In this document: positions 39,943-49,600 of the stretch, in pieces
How the letters are laid out: each line of letters begins with the position of its first letter
How positions within the stretch are numbered: position 1 is the first letter of the stretch
Origin: Aeromicrobium sp. A1-2
GTDB lineage: Bacteria > Actinomycetota > Actinomycetes > Propionibacteriales > Nocardioidaceae
NCBI RefSeq assembly: GCF_003443875.1
Contig: NZ_CP027482.1
Coordinates: 1,116,001 to 1,180,000 of the forward strand
DNA: 64,000 bases
Reading direction: 5' to 3'
The notes under the pieces: generated by a model
Told to the model about the DNA's origin: nothing
The model's input: only the letters and a program-made list of their open reading frames with translations
Database searches by the model: none
Program-made: the position numbers and the translations under genes

Positions 39943-41342
39943 GGATTCCATTCCCCGATGACGTGCCACCGGCCCGATCGCTGGGCTCGGTGCACTTCAT
40001 CGGCGTCGGCGGGGCAGGGCTGTCGGCCATCGCCCGCATCATGGCCCAGCAGGGGATCGCCGTCAGTGGCAGCGATGCCGCCGAGTCCGCGGTCGTCGAG
40101 GCGCTCCGCGCCGAAGGCATCACGTGCTTCGTCGGACATGACGCCGCACACCTGGCCGGCATCGACACCGTGATCGCCTCGACAGCAGTCCGCGAGGACA
40201 ACCCCGAGGTGGTCGAGGCGCAGCGCCGCGGCCTGCGGCTCTGGCCACGATCTGCCGGGATGCGGTCGCTCATGGCGGACCGACGCACCATCGCTGTTGC
40301 CGGCACGCACGGCAAGACAACGACGACCGCGATGCTCGCGTGCGCCCTCATCGCCGCCGGCGCCGAGCCGTCCTTCGCGATCGGGGCCGAGGTCGCCAGC
40401 CTGGGCGCCAATGCCCGGCTCGGACGCAGCGACCTCTTCGTTGCCGAGGCGGACGAGAGCGACGGTGCGTTCCTGCACTATTCGCCCCACGCGGCGATCG
40501 TCACGAACGTCGATGCGGACCACCTCGACAACTACGGCACCGTCGAGGCGTATGCCGCCGCATTTGATGAGTTCGTGACCTCGATCGACGGCTTCCTCGT
40601 CCTGGACGCCGACGACCCGGGCGCTCGGGCGCTGATCGAGCCGGCGCGGGCCCGAGGGATCGAGGTCCTGCGCGTCGGCTTCGGCGAGGACGCCGATCTG
40701 AGAGGACGCGACCTGGTCGTCGAGGGCTCCTCCTCGACCTTCTCGGCGTCCCTCCATGGTGTCGACCTCGGACCGGTGCGGCTGGCCGTTCCCGGTGCGC
40801 ACTATGCCAAGGATGCGTTGCTGGCCCTGGGTGCTGGACTGCTCGACGGCCATCATGGCGACCTGCTCGTGGCCGGGCTTGCGGCCTACTCCGGCGCCAA
40901 CCGGCGCATGCAGCCCCTCGGCACCGCCGCGGGCGTACGGATCTACGACTCCTACGCCCATCACCCGACCGAGATTCGCGCAGACCTGGCCGCGGCAAGG
41001 TCGATCGCGGCGGGGGACCGGCTCGTCGTCGCCTACCAGCCGCACCTGGTCAGTCGGACCCGGCTCTACGGGGTCGAGATGGGCAAGGCCCTGTCGACAG
41101 CAGACCGCGTCTTCGTTGCGGACATCTACCTGGCTCGCGAGGATGCCGACCCGGCGGTCACGGCGGCGCTGATCGTCGATGCAGTCGACGGGCCGCCAGC
41201 GACCCTGGGTGGTCCCGTGAGCGGCTTGGCGCAGGTTCTCGTGCCGGAGCTGCGATCGGGTGACCTGCTGCTGACCCTCGGGGCCGGTGACATCACGACG
41301 GTCGGACCCGCCGTTCTGGCAGCGCTGGGCGACGCCGGGTGA
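39939..41342 (+). CDS. murC: UDP-N-acetylmuramate--L-alanine ligase
   Basis: First Mur ligase, 467 residues, adding L-alanine. It has the dinucleotide-like start VHFIGVGGAGLSAIARIM, the ATP loop VAGTHGKTTTTAML, the EADESDGAFL motif, TNVDADHLDNY and the C-terminal YDSYAHHPTEI. The GTG at 39939 overlaps the murG stop; the longer open frame is a shadow of murG. Confidence 0.97.
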   Translation: MRIPFPDDVPPARSLGSVHFIGVGGAGLSAIARIMAQQGIAVSGSDAAESAVVEALRAEGITCFVGHDAAHLAGIDTVIASTAVREDNPEVVEAQRRGLRLWPRSAGMRSLMADRRTIAVAGTHGKTTTTAMLACALIAAGAEPSFAIGAEVASLGANARLGRSDLFVAEADESDGAFLHYSPHAAIVTNVDADHLDNYGTVEAYAAAFDEFVTSIDGFLVLDADDPGARALIEPARARGIEVLRVGFGEDADLRGRDLVVEGSSSTFSASLHGVDLGPVRLAVPGAHYAKDALLALGAGLLDGHHGDLLVAGLAAYSGANRRMQPLGTAAGVRIYDSYAHHPTEIRADLAAARSIAAGDRLVVAYQPHLVSRTRLYGVEMGKALSTADRVFVADIYLAREDADPAVTAALIVDAVDGPPATLGGPVSGLAQVLVPELRSGDLLLTLGAGDITTVGPAVLAALGDAG

Positions 41343-42064
41343 GCGATCAACGCTTCGTGGCTCGTGCCACGGCGCTGCGACAGCGACGCTGGAAACAGGC
41401 GGCGATCGCGGTCCTGGGTCTCATAGTCGTCGGGACCCTGGTCTGGATCGTGATGTTCTCGAGCGTCCTCTCGGTGCACAGGGTCGCGGTGGACGGCGAG
41501 ACCTCGCTGGCGGAGGCCGACATCCGTCGAAAGGCCGATGTGCAGATCGGCCAACCGCTTGCCCGCATCGATGTCGCGACGATCGAGGCCCGCGTGGCGT
41601 CGATGGAGCGCGTCCGCACCGTGACGGTGTCCCGTTCGTGGCTGCACACCGTCAAGATCACCGTGGTGGAGCGCAAGCCGGTCGCCTGGATCGCCGTAGG
41701 TGGCGCGATCAGGGGGCTGGACCGAGACGGGATCGACTTCCGCACGTACGACAAGGCGCCCAAGGGACTCATCGAGGCGACCGTCACCGAGACCGACACG
41801 CGCGGCCGCCAGCAGACCCTGGAGGCCGTCGCGAGCGTCGTCGAGGTCATCGACTCCGAGGAGCCGGCGCTGCGCAAGGTCATGCAGGGCATCAGTGCCG
41901 CCAGCAAGGACTCGATCGAGCTTGACCTGACCAAGGGACGCACGGTCGTCTGGGGGAGTCGGGCCGATCCGGGCCACAAGCTCAGCGTCCTCCGGGCGCT
42001 GCTGCGCATCGACGCGGTTCGCTACGACGTCAGTGCACCCGACCAGCCGACGACCCGGAAGTAG
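41339..42064 (+). CDS. ftsQ: Cell division protein FtsQ (POTRA domain)
   Basis: Bitopic divisome protein of 241 residues: basic cytoplasmic N terminus, membrane helix (about 23-43), POTRA domain (about 47-116, with LSVHRVAVDGETSLAEADIRRKA) and the FtsQ beta domain. It scaffolds FtsL and FtsI at the septum. The GTG overlaps the murC stop (GTGA). Confidence 0.94.
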   Translation: MSDQRFVARATALRQRRWKQAAIAVLGLIVVGTLVWIVMFSSVLSVHRVAVDGETSLAEADIRRKADVQIGQPLARIDVATIEARVASMERVRTVTVSRSWLHTVKITVVERKPVAWIAVGGAIRGLDRDGIDFRTYDKAPKGLIEATVTETDTRGRQQTLEAVASVVEVIDSEEPALRKVMQGISAASKDSIELDLTKGRTVVWGSRADPGHKLSVLRALLRIDAVRYDVSAPDQPTTRK

Positions 42065-42136
42065 TCCGCGGTGACGCGCGGCGTGTCGGACCGGGAAGCC
42101 CGGCCCGCGCGCGTACCGTTTCACATGAGTCACAGG

Positions 42137-42173
42137 TTGACATAACTATAAACCTCCACCTCAGGGTTAGAGT
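42137..42173 (+). promoter_or_regulatory. ftsZ promoter region with imperfect inverted repeat
   Basis: The 136-bp ftsQ-ftsZ gap is AT-rich for this genome. It holds TTGACA at 42137-42142, an imperfect inverted repeat AACCT...AGGGTT (42151-42168) and TAGAGT at 42168-42173, the best -10. This predicts a start near 42180 and a 20-nt leader with GGAAAGGGA as ribosome site. TTGACA is 25 bp from TAGAGT, too far to be its -35, so a second promoter or an activator-dependent arrangement is possible. Confidence 0.5.
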
Positions 42174-42200
42174 TTCCAAATCCCCGGAAAGGGACACACG

Positions 42201-43367
42201 ATGGCGGTACAGAACTACCTCGCCGTGATCAAGGTCGTCGGCATCGGCGGAGGCGGCGTCAACGCCGTCAACCGCATGATCGAGGTGGGGCTCAAGGGTG
42301 TCGAGTTCATTGCGATCAACACCGATGCTCAGGCGCTCCTGATGAGCGATGCGGACGTCAAGCTCGATGTTGGGCGCGACTCCACCAGGGGGCTCGGCGC
42401 AGGCGCCAACCCCGAGATCGGCAAGCGTGCAGCAGAAGACCACGCCGAGGAGATCGAGGCGGCCATCAAGGGCGCCGACATGGTCTTCGTGACGGCAGGT
42501 GAAGGCGGCGGCACAGGCACCGGCGGCGCGCCCGTCGTGGCACGTATCGCCCGCTCGCTGGGCGCGCTGACGATCGGTGTCGTGACCAGGCCGTTCAAGT
42601 TTGAGGGCCGCAACCGCTCGGGCCAGGCCGACGCCGGCATCCAGGCGCTGCGCGACGAGGTCGACACCCTCATCGTGATCCCCAACGACCGACTGCTGTC
42701 GATCAGTGATCCGAACGTCAGCCTCCTCGACTCCTTCCGACAGGCCGACCAGGTCCTGCACTCGGGCGTCTCGGGCATCACTGACCTGATCACGACTCCC
42801 GGCCTGATCAACCTCGATTTCGCCGACGTCAAGTCGGTCATGTCCGACGCCGGGTCCGCACTGATGGGCATCGGCTCGGCCCGCGGTGAGCACCGTGCCG
42901 CGGTCGCGGCGGAGAGCGCGGTTTCCAGCCCCCTCCTGGAGGCCTCGATCGAGGGTGCCCGCGGAGTGCTGCTGTCGATCGCCGGCGGCTCTGACCTCGG
43001 ACTGTTCGAGATCAATGAGGCTGCCGGTCTCGTCGCCGACGCGGTGCATCCGGACGCCAACATCATCTTCGGAGCGGTCATCGACGATGCGCTCGGCGAT
43101 GAGGTCCGCGTGACTGTCATCGCGGCCGGCTTCGATGGTGGCGAGCCGATGTTGCGTGACGCGACCAAGCCCGCGTTGCTCAAGGAGGTCGAGCGGCCGG
43201 CACCTCCCGCTGCCGCTCCGCCGACTGCGCAGACGTTCCTCGCGCCCGATCCGCACCTGGACGGACCGAGGCGGCCCGAGGACGGAGCCGGCAACGTCAC
43301 GATCCCGCCCGACCCGGTGTCGACCGGATACGGCGACGACCTCGACGTGCCCGACTTCCTCCGCTGA
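42201..43367 (+). CDS. ftsZ: Cell division protein FtsZ
   Basis: Tubulin-like GTPase of 388 residues forming the division ring. GTP-binding features: [15 protein letters not shown] (12-26), the tubulin signature GGGTGTG (102-108) and the T7 synergy loop [11 protein letters not shown]. The C-terminal linker is proline-rich and ends in the conserved peptide [10 protein letters not shown] (379-388), the binding site for SepF and other partners. A ribosome site GGAAAGGGA precedes the ATG. Confidence 0.98.
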   Translation: MAVQNYLAVIKVVGIGGGGVNAVNRMIEVGLKGVEFIAINTDAQALLMSDADVKLDVGRDSTRGLGAGANPEIGKRAAEDHAEEIEAAIKGADMVFVTAGEGGGTGTGGAPVVARIARSLGALTIGVVTRPFKFEGRNRSGQADAGIQALRDEVDTLIVIPNDRLLSISDPNVSLLDSFRQADQVLHSGVSGITDLITTPGLINLDFADVKSVMSDAGSALMGIGSARGEHRAAVAAESAVSSPLLEASIEGARGVLLSIAGGSDLGLFEINEAAGLVADAVHPDANIIFGAVIDDALGDEVRVTVIAAGFDGGEPMLRDATKPALLKEVERPAPPAAAPPTAQTFLAPDPHLDGPRRPEDGAGNVTIPPDPVSTGYGDDLDVPDFLR

Positions 43368-43368
43368 G

Positions 43369-44085
43369 TTGCTTCACCGTGAGGCGGTCGGGCGGGTCGA
43401 GCTGGCCTTCACCGACCGTGAGGGAGGGTTGAGCGAAGGACCGTGGTCCTCGCTCAACCTCGGGACGTCCAACGGCGACGACGCCGAGGTGGTCCAACGC
43501 AATCTGGCCCGGGTGGCCGAAGAGATCGGTGTCGACCGGCTGGTTCGGATGACCCAGGTCCACGGTGCGGACGTCGTCTGGGTCGACGAGGTGGCCGAGG
43601 GGGAGATCCCGCGGGCCGATGCGCTCCTGAGCGATCAACCCGGTGTGGGCCTGCTGGTGCGGGTCGCCGACTGTGTGCCGATCGTGCTGGTCGACCGGGA
43701 CAAAGCCATGGCGGGAGTCGTTCACTGCGGCCGAGAGGGACTGGTCAAGGGAATCGTCCCGGCGGCGGTCGCCGCCCTCCGTCAGCGTGGCGCCGAGTCG
43801 CTCGAGGCCCGGGTCGGCCCTCGGGCGTGCGGGCGCTGCTACGAGTTGCCGGTCGAGATGGCGGACGCAGTCGGTGCCCTCGTGCCCGAGGCGCGCTCGA
43901 CGACGTCGTGGGGGACGCCCGCCGTGGATGTGGGTGCTGGCGTCCTGGCACAGCTGCGGACGCTCGGCGTCCCGGCGACCGATCTCGGCGCTGGCGAGTG
44001 CACGATCGAGGACGAGCGCTACTTCTCCTACCGCCGGCAGGGGCAGAACTCCGGCCGGTTCGGCGCAGTGGCGGTGGTCAGATGA
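43369..44085 (+). CDS. pgeF: Peptidoglycan editing factor / multicopper-like laccase-domain protein
   Basis: PgeF (YfiH) family protein of 238 residues; family members act as zinc purine nucleoside phosphorylases/adenosine deaminases and in E. coli remove misincorporated serine in UDP-MurNAc-peptides. Probable zinc ligands are H65 (VHGADVV), C102 (ADCVP) and H119. The usual HAGWRG after the last ligand reads HCGREG. No ATG or GTG fits; TTG at 43369, one base after the ftsZ stop, gives the family N terminus. Its stop overlaps yggS. Confidence 0.88.
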   Translation: MLHREAVGRVELAFTDREGGLSEGPWSSLNLGTSNGDDAEVVQRNLARVAEEIGVDRLVRMTQVHGADVVWVDEVAEGEIPRADALLSDQPGVGLLVRVADCVPIVLVDRDKAMAGVVHCGREGLVKGIVPAAVAALRQRGAESLEARVGPRACGRCYELPVEMADAVGALVPEARSTTSWGTPAVDVGAGVLAQLRTLGVPATDLGAGECTIEDERYFSYRRQGQNSGRFGAVAVVR

Positions 44086-44798
44086 GCCGCCGAGACGAGA
44101 TCGCTGCTGGGCTGGCGGAGACCGAGCAGCGCATCGCCGCGGCCTGCGAGGCCGCCGGCCGGGACCGGTCGGAAATCACACTAATCGCCGTCACCAAGAC
44201 CTATCCGGCCTCCGACGTCGAGCTGTTGACCGGACTCGGGATCACCGACATGGGGGAGAACCGCCACCCGGAGGCAGAGTTGAAGCTCGATGAGCTGCGG
44301 GCCGGACGCCAGACTGGCGCCCCGCCGCTGCCGAGGTGCCATTTCCTGGGCGGGCTGCAGACCAACAAGGCCGGCGCCGTCGCGCGGTATGCCGACGTCG
44401 TGCACAGCGTCGACCGGGTCAAGCTCGCGAACTCTCTCGCCCGAGGAGCCGAGGCCGCCGGTCGCACCCTGACCTGTCTGGTCCAGGTCGACTTCTCCGC
44501 GACGGACCCAGGCCGCTCGGGTGTCGTGCCCGCGGGCATCGCCGATGTGGCGTCGGCCATCGCCGGATCCGCGCACCTCGAGCTGGGTGGCCTGATGACC
44601 GTCGCGCCGCTCGGCGAGGACCCCGCGCCACACTTCGCGCACCTCGTGCGGCTGTCCCAGGACCTGCGCGCAGAGCACCCCGAGGCCACGATCATCTCCG
44701 CCGGGATGAGCGGGGACTTCGGGGCGGCGATCGACGCCGGCGCGACACACCTGCGTATCGGGCGTTCGATACTCGGTGAGCGTCCTCCGGCGGGGTAA
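44082..44798 (+). CDS. PLP-binding homeostasis protein (YggS/PROSC family)
   Basis: A 238-residue single-domain PLP barrel protein that buffers pyridoxal phosphate and affects amino-acid balance. The cofactor lysine is K39 in AVTKTYP; other family blocks are MGENR, HFLGGLQTNKAG and the C-terminal SAGMSGDFGAAIDAGATHLRIG phosphate-binding segment. The ATG overlaps the pgeF stop. Conserved between ftsZ and sepF in gram-positives. Confidence 0.95.
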   Translation: MSRRDEIAAGLAETEQRIAAACEAAGRDRSEITLIAVTKTYPASDVELLTGLGITDMGENRHPEAELKLDELRAGRQTGAPPLPRCHFLGGLQTNKAGAVARYADVVHSVDRVKLANSLARGAEAAGRTLTCLVQVDFSATDPGRSGVVPAGIADVASAIAGSAHLELGGLMTVAPLGEDPAPHFAHLVRLSQDLRAEHPEATIISAGMSGDFGAAIDAGATHLRIGRSILGERPPAG

Positions 44799-44838
44799 TC
44801 TCAGTCCTGTCACAACCGATTCACACGACGGAGTTCTC

Positions 44839-45321
44839 ATGGCTGGCGCAATGCGGAAGGTCGGCGAATATCTCGGCCTCGTAGAACAGGCTGACTTCGA
44901 CGACGAGTTCGATGATGAGATCGACGACCCCACGCCCGTGAGCCGGCAGCCTACTGTCGTGCGCCCGGCGCCCGTGGCGAGCATCGACGACCACCGCCGT
45001 TCCGAGCGTCGGCCCGAGCGTCGCGCGTCGACCGCCTCCGACCTCGCGCGCATCGAGACCGTGACCCCGCGCACCTACAACGACGCCCGCACGGTTGGCG
45101 AGCACTATCGCTCGGGTGTGCCGGTCATCATGAACCTCTCGGAGATCGATGACGACGACGCCAAGCGCCTGGTCGACTTCGCTGCCGGGCTCGTATTTGC
45201 CGTCCACGGGTCGATCAACCGTGTCACCGCCAAGGTCTTCCTCCTGTCGCCCGAGAACATCTCGGTGACGGACGAGGACAAGCAGCGCATCGCTGCCGGC
45301 GGCTTCTTCAACCAGAGCTGA
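44839..45321 (+). CDS. sepF: Cell division protein SepF
   Basis: A 160-residue FtsZ membrane tether. Conserved N-terminal amphipathic membrane-binding helix (AGAMRKVGEYLGLVE), an acidic and arginine-rich linker, and the C-terminal SepF domain (about 75-155, VIMNLSEIDDDDAKRLVDFAAGLVFAVHG) that binds the FtsZ tail. ATG 44839 has GGAG 6 bp upstream; a longer open frame from 44776 overlaps yggS and is less likely. ATG at 44851 is an alternative. Confidence 0.95.
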   Translation: MAGAMRKVGEYLGLVEQADFDDEFDDEIDDPTPVSRQPTVVRPAPVASIDDHRRSERRPERRASTASDLARIETVTPRTYNDARTVGEHYRSGVPVIMNLSEIDDDDAKRLVDFAAGLVFAVHGSINRVTAKVFLLSPENISVTDEDKQRIAAGGFFNQS

Positions 45322-45324
45322 CGC

Positions 45325-45615
45325 ATGGAGCTGGTTGGCGGCATTCTCGACTTCATCCTCCTGCTCGCCATCATCTTCCTGATTGCCAGGTTCGTCCTGG
45401 ACTGGGTGCAGATGCTGGCCCGCAGCTGGCGTCCCCGAGGGCTGGTGCTCGTGTTCTGCGAGGGCCTGTACTCGGTGACCGACCCGCCGTTGCGCTCCGT
45501 GCGCCGGCTGATGCCGCCGTTGCGCCTCGGCGCGGTCATGCTCGACCTGTCGCCGATGATCCTGTTGATCGCGATCTACATCCTGCGCGCGATCGTCCGA
45601 GCCATCTTCTTCTGA
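45325..45615 (+). CDS. YggT-family membrane protein
   Basis: A 96-residue protein with two membrane regions (about 4-30 and 70-95) and the conserved loop YSVTDPPLRSVRRLMPPLRLGAVMLDLSP-like signature of the YggT family (Ycf19 relatives). It starts 3 bp after sepF. The family is linked with division and osmotic adaptation, but its molecular role is not settled. Confidence 0.94.
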   Translation: MELVGGILDFILLLAIIFLIARFVLDWVQMLARSWRPRGLVLVFCEGLYSVTDPPLRSVRRLMPPLRLGAVMLDLSPMILLIAIYILRAIVRAIFF

Positions 45616-45740
45616 GAGTCCGCCAAGAGTGTTCGGCGCCACCCGCAGACTTGGGGGACTCCTGTGGCAGAAGTGATGATCGGCAGAGTACGGTGGAGAC
45701 TCAAAGTCCCTAGGACTAACCCCAACCCCGAGGTGTACTC

Positions 45741-46541
45741 ATGCCATTGACGCCAGAGGACGTGCGTAACAAGCGTTTTACGCCTGTCCGTCTTCGCGAG
45801 GGCTATGACATGGGCGAAGTGGATCAGTTCCTCGACGAGGTCGAGGCAGAACTCGAGCGTCTGACGGTCGAGAACGAAGAACTTCGCGCCAAGGTAGCTG
45901 CCGCATCAACCGGTGAACCCACTGGTCTCATCCCTGCAGTCTCGGCGGCCGCCCCGGCCCCGCAGCCCGCTCCGACCCCTGCCGTGCAGGAGCCTGTGCA
46001 GCAGTACACGCCCCCGCCTGCACCCGAGCCCGAGCCTGAGCCCGTCCAGGTTGCGCCTGTCGTCGCCCCGGTCCCTGTGCGCGCCTCGATGGGCGATGCC
46101 TCGTCCGCTGCGGCGCGTCTGCTCGAGATCGCTTCCACCAACGCCGACCAGCTCATGGACGCGGCCAAGGAAGAGGCCGACCGCATCGTGGGTGAGGCTC
46201 GCGCCAAGGCTGAGCGTCTGACCAACGAGTCCCGCGGCAAGGCCGATCGCCTCGAGACCGATGCTCGCATCCGCGCGCAGAAGCTCGACGACGAGACCAA
46301 CGAGCGCCGCCAGCAGGCTGTCGCGACCATCGAGCGGGATCGCTACGAGATCCAGCGCGAGGTCGAGCACCTGCGGGCCTACGAGCGTGAATACCGCGCC
46401 CGGCTCAAGAACTACTTCCAGAGCCAGCTCGACCAGCTCGCGGCCAACGAGAGCACGTCCAGCTCGCAGCCGGTCCAGACACCTGCGGAGGCTGGCCCGC
46501 GCCGTCTTCGTTCGCTGCTGGGCGACGACGAGACCTACTGA
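45741..46541 (+). CDS. divIVA: Polar growth and division protein DivIVA (Wag31)
   Basis: A 266-residue coiled-coil protein that marks curved membrane at poles and septa and directs peptidoglycan synthesis. The N-terminal lipid-binding domain (PLTPEDVRNKRFTPVRLREGYDMGEVDQFLDEVEAELERL) is highly conserved; a proline-rich linker (about 62-112) and a long coiled coil (about 118-235) follow. It stands 125 bp after yggT with GAGGTG before the ATG; the gap probably contains its own promoter. A strong terminator follows. Confidence 0.97.
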   Translation: MPLTPEDVRNKRFTPVRLREGYDMGEVDQFLDEVEAELERLTVENEELRAKVAAASTGEPTGLIPAVSAAAPAPQPAPTPAVQEPVQQYTPPPAPEPEPEPVQVAPVVAPVPVRASMGDASSAAARLLEIASTNADQLMDAAKEEADRIVGEARAKAERLTNESRGKADRLETDARIRAQKLDDETNERRQQAVATIERDRYEIQREVEHLRAYEREYRARLKNYFQSQLDQLAANESTSSSQPVQTPAEAGPRRLRSLLGDDETY

Positions 46542-46570
46542 TCGTCAGGCAGCACCCGCAGACAGCTTTG

Positions 46571-46608
46571 ACAGAACGGCCCGCCTCCCAGGAGGCGGGC
46601 CGTTCTGT
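46571..46608. terminator. Bidirectional terminator between divIVA and ileS
   Basis: Perfect 18-bp inverted repeat with a 2-bp centre: arms at 46571-46588 and 46591-46608, core CCCGCCTCC/GGAGGCGGG, AT-richer outer ends. It lies between convergent divIVA and ileS and can serve both. Confidence 0.85.
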
Positions 46609-46651
46609 CGTGTCTCACCCAGCCAAGTGTGCACTCGGCGGGAGGTGAAGC

Positions 46652-49600
46652 TCAGACCTTGGCGAGGTCGAAGGCCAGGCCTAGGTCGGTGTCGACCGAC
46701 TGAGCCGCGCCGGCCGTCTCGGCGATCGAGGTCGCCAGGACCTCGTCGGCGATCAGCGTTTCGTGGGTTCGCAGGGCCTCGGCCAGCGGCCCGGTGGCCG
46801 ACCACGCAAGCGTGATGCGGTCGCCGACGTCAAGGCCTGAGCTCTTGCGTGCCTCCTGGATGACCCGGATGGCCTCGCGTGCGAGACCAGCCATCCGCAG
46901 GGCATCGTCGAGCTCGAGATCGAGCGCGACGGTCTCACCCTGGTCGTTGACGACCGACCAACCCTCACGGGGCCGCTCGGAGATGATCACGTCGTCCGGC
47001 CCGATGTCGACCGGCGAGCCGTCGACGTCGACCGTGGTCGTGCCGCTGTCCGCCAACGCGGTGGCGATCGCGCCAGCGTCTGCGCCGGCGATCGCTGCCG
47101 CGACCTGCGGGGTGTCCTTGCCAAAACGCTTGCCGAGATTGCGGAAGTTGGCCTTGGCCGAGTGTTCGACGAGTTCAGCTCCGGCGTCGGCCATCGACTC
47201 CAGGGTGCCGACGTTGAGCTCTTCGCACACCTGACCGCGCAGGTCCTCGCCGAGCTCGTGCCAGGCGCCGGAGGCAACCAGGGCGCGCCGCAGCGGCTGG
47301 CGGGTGCGGACCTTGGCCTCAGCACGTGCTGCCCGGCCGAGCTCGGTCACCCGGCGAGCCAGATCGACACGCGCTCCCAGCCCCGTGACGATCAGTGACT
47401 CGTCGGCGACCGGCCACTGCGCGAGGTGCACGGATGCCGCGGCACCCGGGGTGACCGGCACGATGACGTCTTGCCACACCCGCTCGGCTATGAACGGCGT
47501 CAGGGGAGCGAGCAGCCTGGTCAGCACCTCGAGGGTCTCGTGCAGCGTCGCGAAGGCCGCGGTGTCGCCGCGCCAGAACCGACGGCGGGAGCGACGGACG
47601 TACCAGTTGGACATGTCGTCGATGAAGCTCGCGAGCCGGGCGCCGGCGACCTGGGTGTCGAACCTCTCAAGGGCAGCCGTGACGTCGCGGGTCAGCGTGT
47701 GGAGCTCGGAGAGCAGCCACTGGTCGAGGACCTCACGCTCCGCGACGGGCGGCACCTCTCCGGTCGTGGGCGTCCAGCCCTCGGTGCCGGCATAGAGCAC
47801 GTGGAAGGCCGTCGTGTTCCAGTACGTCAGCAGGACCTTGCGCACGATCTCGCTGAGGGCCGTGTGCCCGATCCGGCGAGGTGACCACGGCGAGCCAGAG
47901 CACGCCATGAACCAGCGCAGCGCGTCGGCGCCGTGCTCCTCCATGAGTGGCATCGGCAACAGGATGTTGCCGAGGTGCTTGCTCATCTTCTTGCCGTCCT
48001 CGGCCAGGATGTGGCCGAGGCAGACGACGTTCTCGTACGAGCTCTCGTCGAACACCAGGGTGCCGACGGCCATCAGCGAGTAGAACCAGCCACGGGTCTG
48101 GTCGATCGCCTCACAGATGTATTGCGCAGGGTAGGCCTGCTCGAACTTCTCCTTCGAACCAGGCGCGTGGGGGTAGCCCCACTGTGCGAAGGGCATCGAG
48201 CCGGAGTCGAACCACGCGTCGATGACATCGGGCACCCTGCGGTAGGTGCCGTCCTCGCCGTCCTTGGTGAACGTGACGTCGTCGATGTACGGGCGGTGCG
48301 GGTCGAGGTCGGCCAGGTCGCGGCCGGTCAGCTCCGAAAGCTCGGCAAGGGAGGCGACGCACACGAGCCGGCTGGGATCGGCGTCATTGCGCCAGATCGG
48401 CAGCGGTGTTCCCCAGTAGCGGCTGCGTGACAGCGACCAGTCGATGTTGTTCGTGAGCCAGTCGCCGAAGCGTCCGTTCTTGATCGTCTCGGGGAACCAG
48501 TTGGTGTCGGCATTTTCGGCCAGCAGCCGGTCCTTGACGGCTGTCGTCCGGATGTACCAGGCCGGCAGGGCGTAGTACATCAGCGGCGTGTGGCAGCGCC
48601 AGCAGTGCGGGTATGAGTGCTCGTACGCCAGCTCGTTGAACATCAGGCCGCGGGCCGTGAGGTCGTCGGCCAGCACTCGGTCGGCGGTCTTGAAGAACTG
48701 TCCGCCGACGAGCGGCACATCGGCCTCGAAGTGCCCGTCCGCCGTGATCGGGTTGACCACCGGCAGGTCGTACGCCTTGCAGACGGTCATGTCGTCCGCG
48801 CCGAATGCAGGGGACTGGTGCACCAGCCCGGTGCCATCCTCGGTCGTCACGTAGTCGCCGAGGACCACGATGTGCGCGGGCGACGGGAACTCGATGAGCT
48901 CGAATGGGCGCTGGTAGGTCCAACGTTCCATGTCACGGCCGATGAAGGACTCGCCTGTCGCGGTCCACGCCTCGCCGAGGGCCTCGGCCAGCAGGGGCTC
49001 GGCGACGATCAGGGTCTCGTTGCCGTCGGTCGCCAGGACGTACGTGACGTCGGGGTTGACCGCGACCGCGGTGTTGGAGACCAACGTCCACGGCGTCGTG
49101 GTCCACACCAGCATCGACGCCCGGCCCGCGTAGGGGCCCGAGGTCAGCGGGAAACGTACGTAGACGGACGGATCGGTGATGGTCTCGTAGCCCTGGGCCA
49201 GCTCGTGGTCGGACAGCGTCGTGCCACAGCGCGGGCAGTAGGGGGCGACCCGGAAGTCCTCGGTCAGCAGGCCCTTGTCAAAGATCGTGGACAGTGCCCA
49301 CCAGACGCTCTCGACGTACGACGGCTCCATCGTGCGGTAGGGGTGGGCCATGTCGACCCAGTAGCCCATCCGGTCGGTCATCTCCTCGAACAGGTCCACG
49401 TTGCGGACGACTGCTTCGCGGCACTTCTCGTTGAACGCCGCGATGCCGTACGCCTCGATGTCGGGCTTGCCGTTGAAGCCCAGCTCCTTCTCGACCGCGA
49501 TCTCGACCGGCAGGCCGTGGCAGTCCCAGCCGGCCTTGCGGTCGACGTGATAGCCCTGCATGGTCTTGAACCGTGGGAACACGTCCTTGAAGACTCGAGC

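Noticed and set aside
42091..42103. A CCGGG-AAG-CCCGG hairpin after ftsQ as a terminator.
   Set aside because: The stem is only 5 bp and no T tract follows; the downstream bases are CG-rich. It may be incidental.
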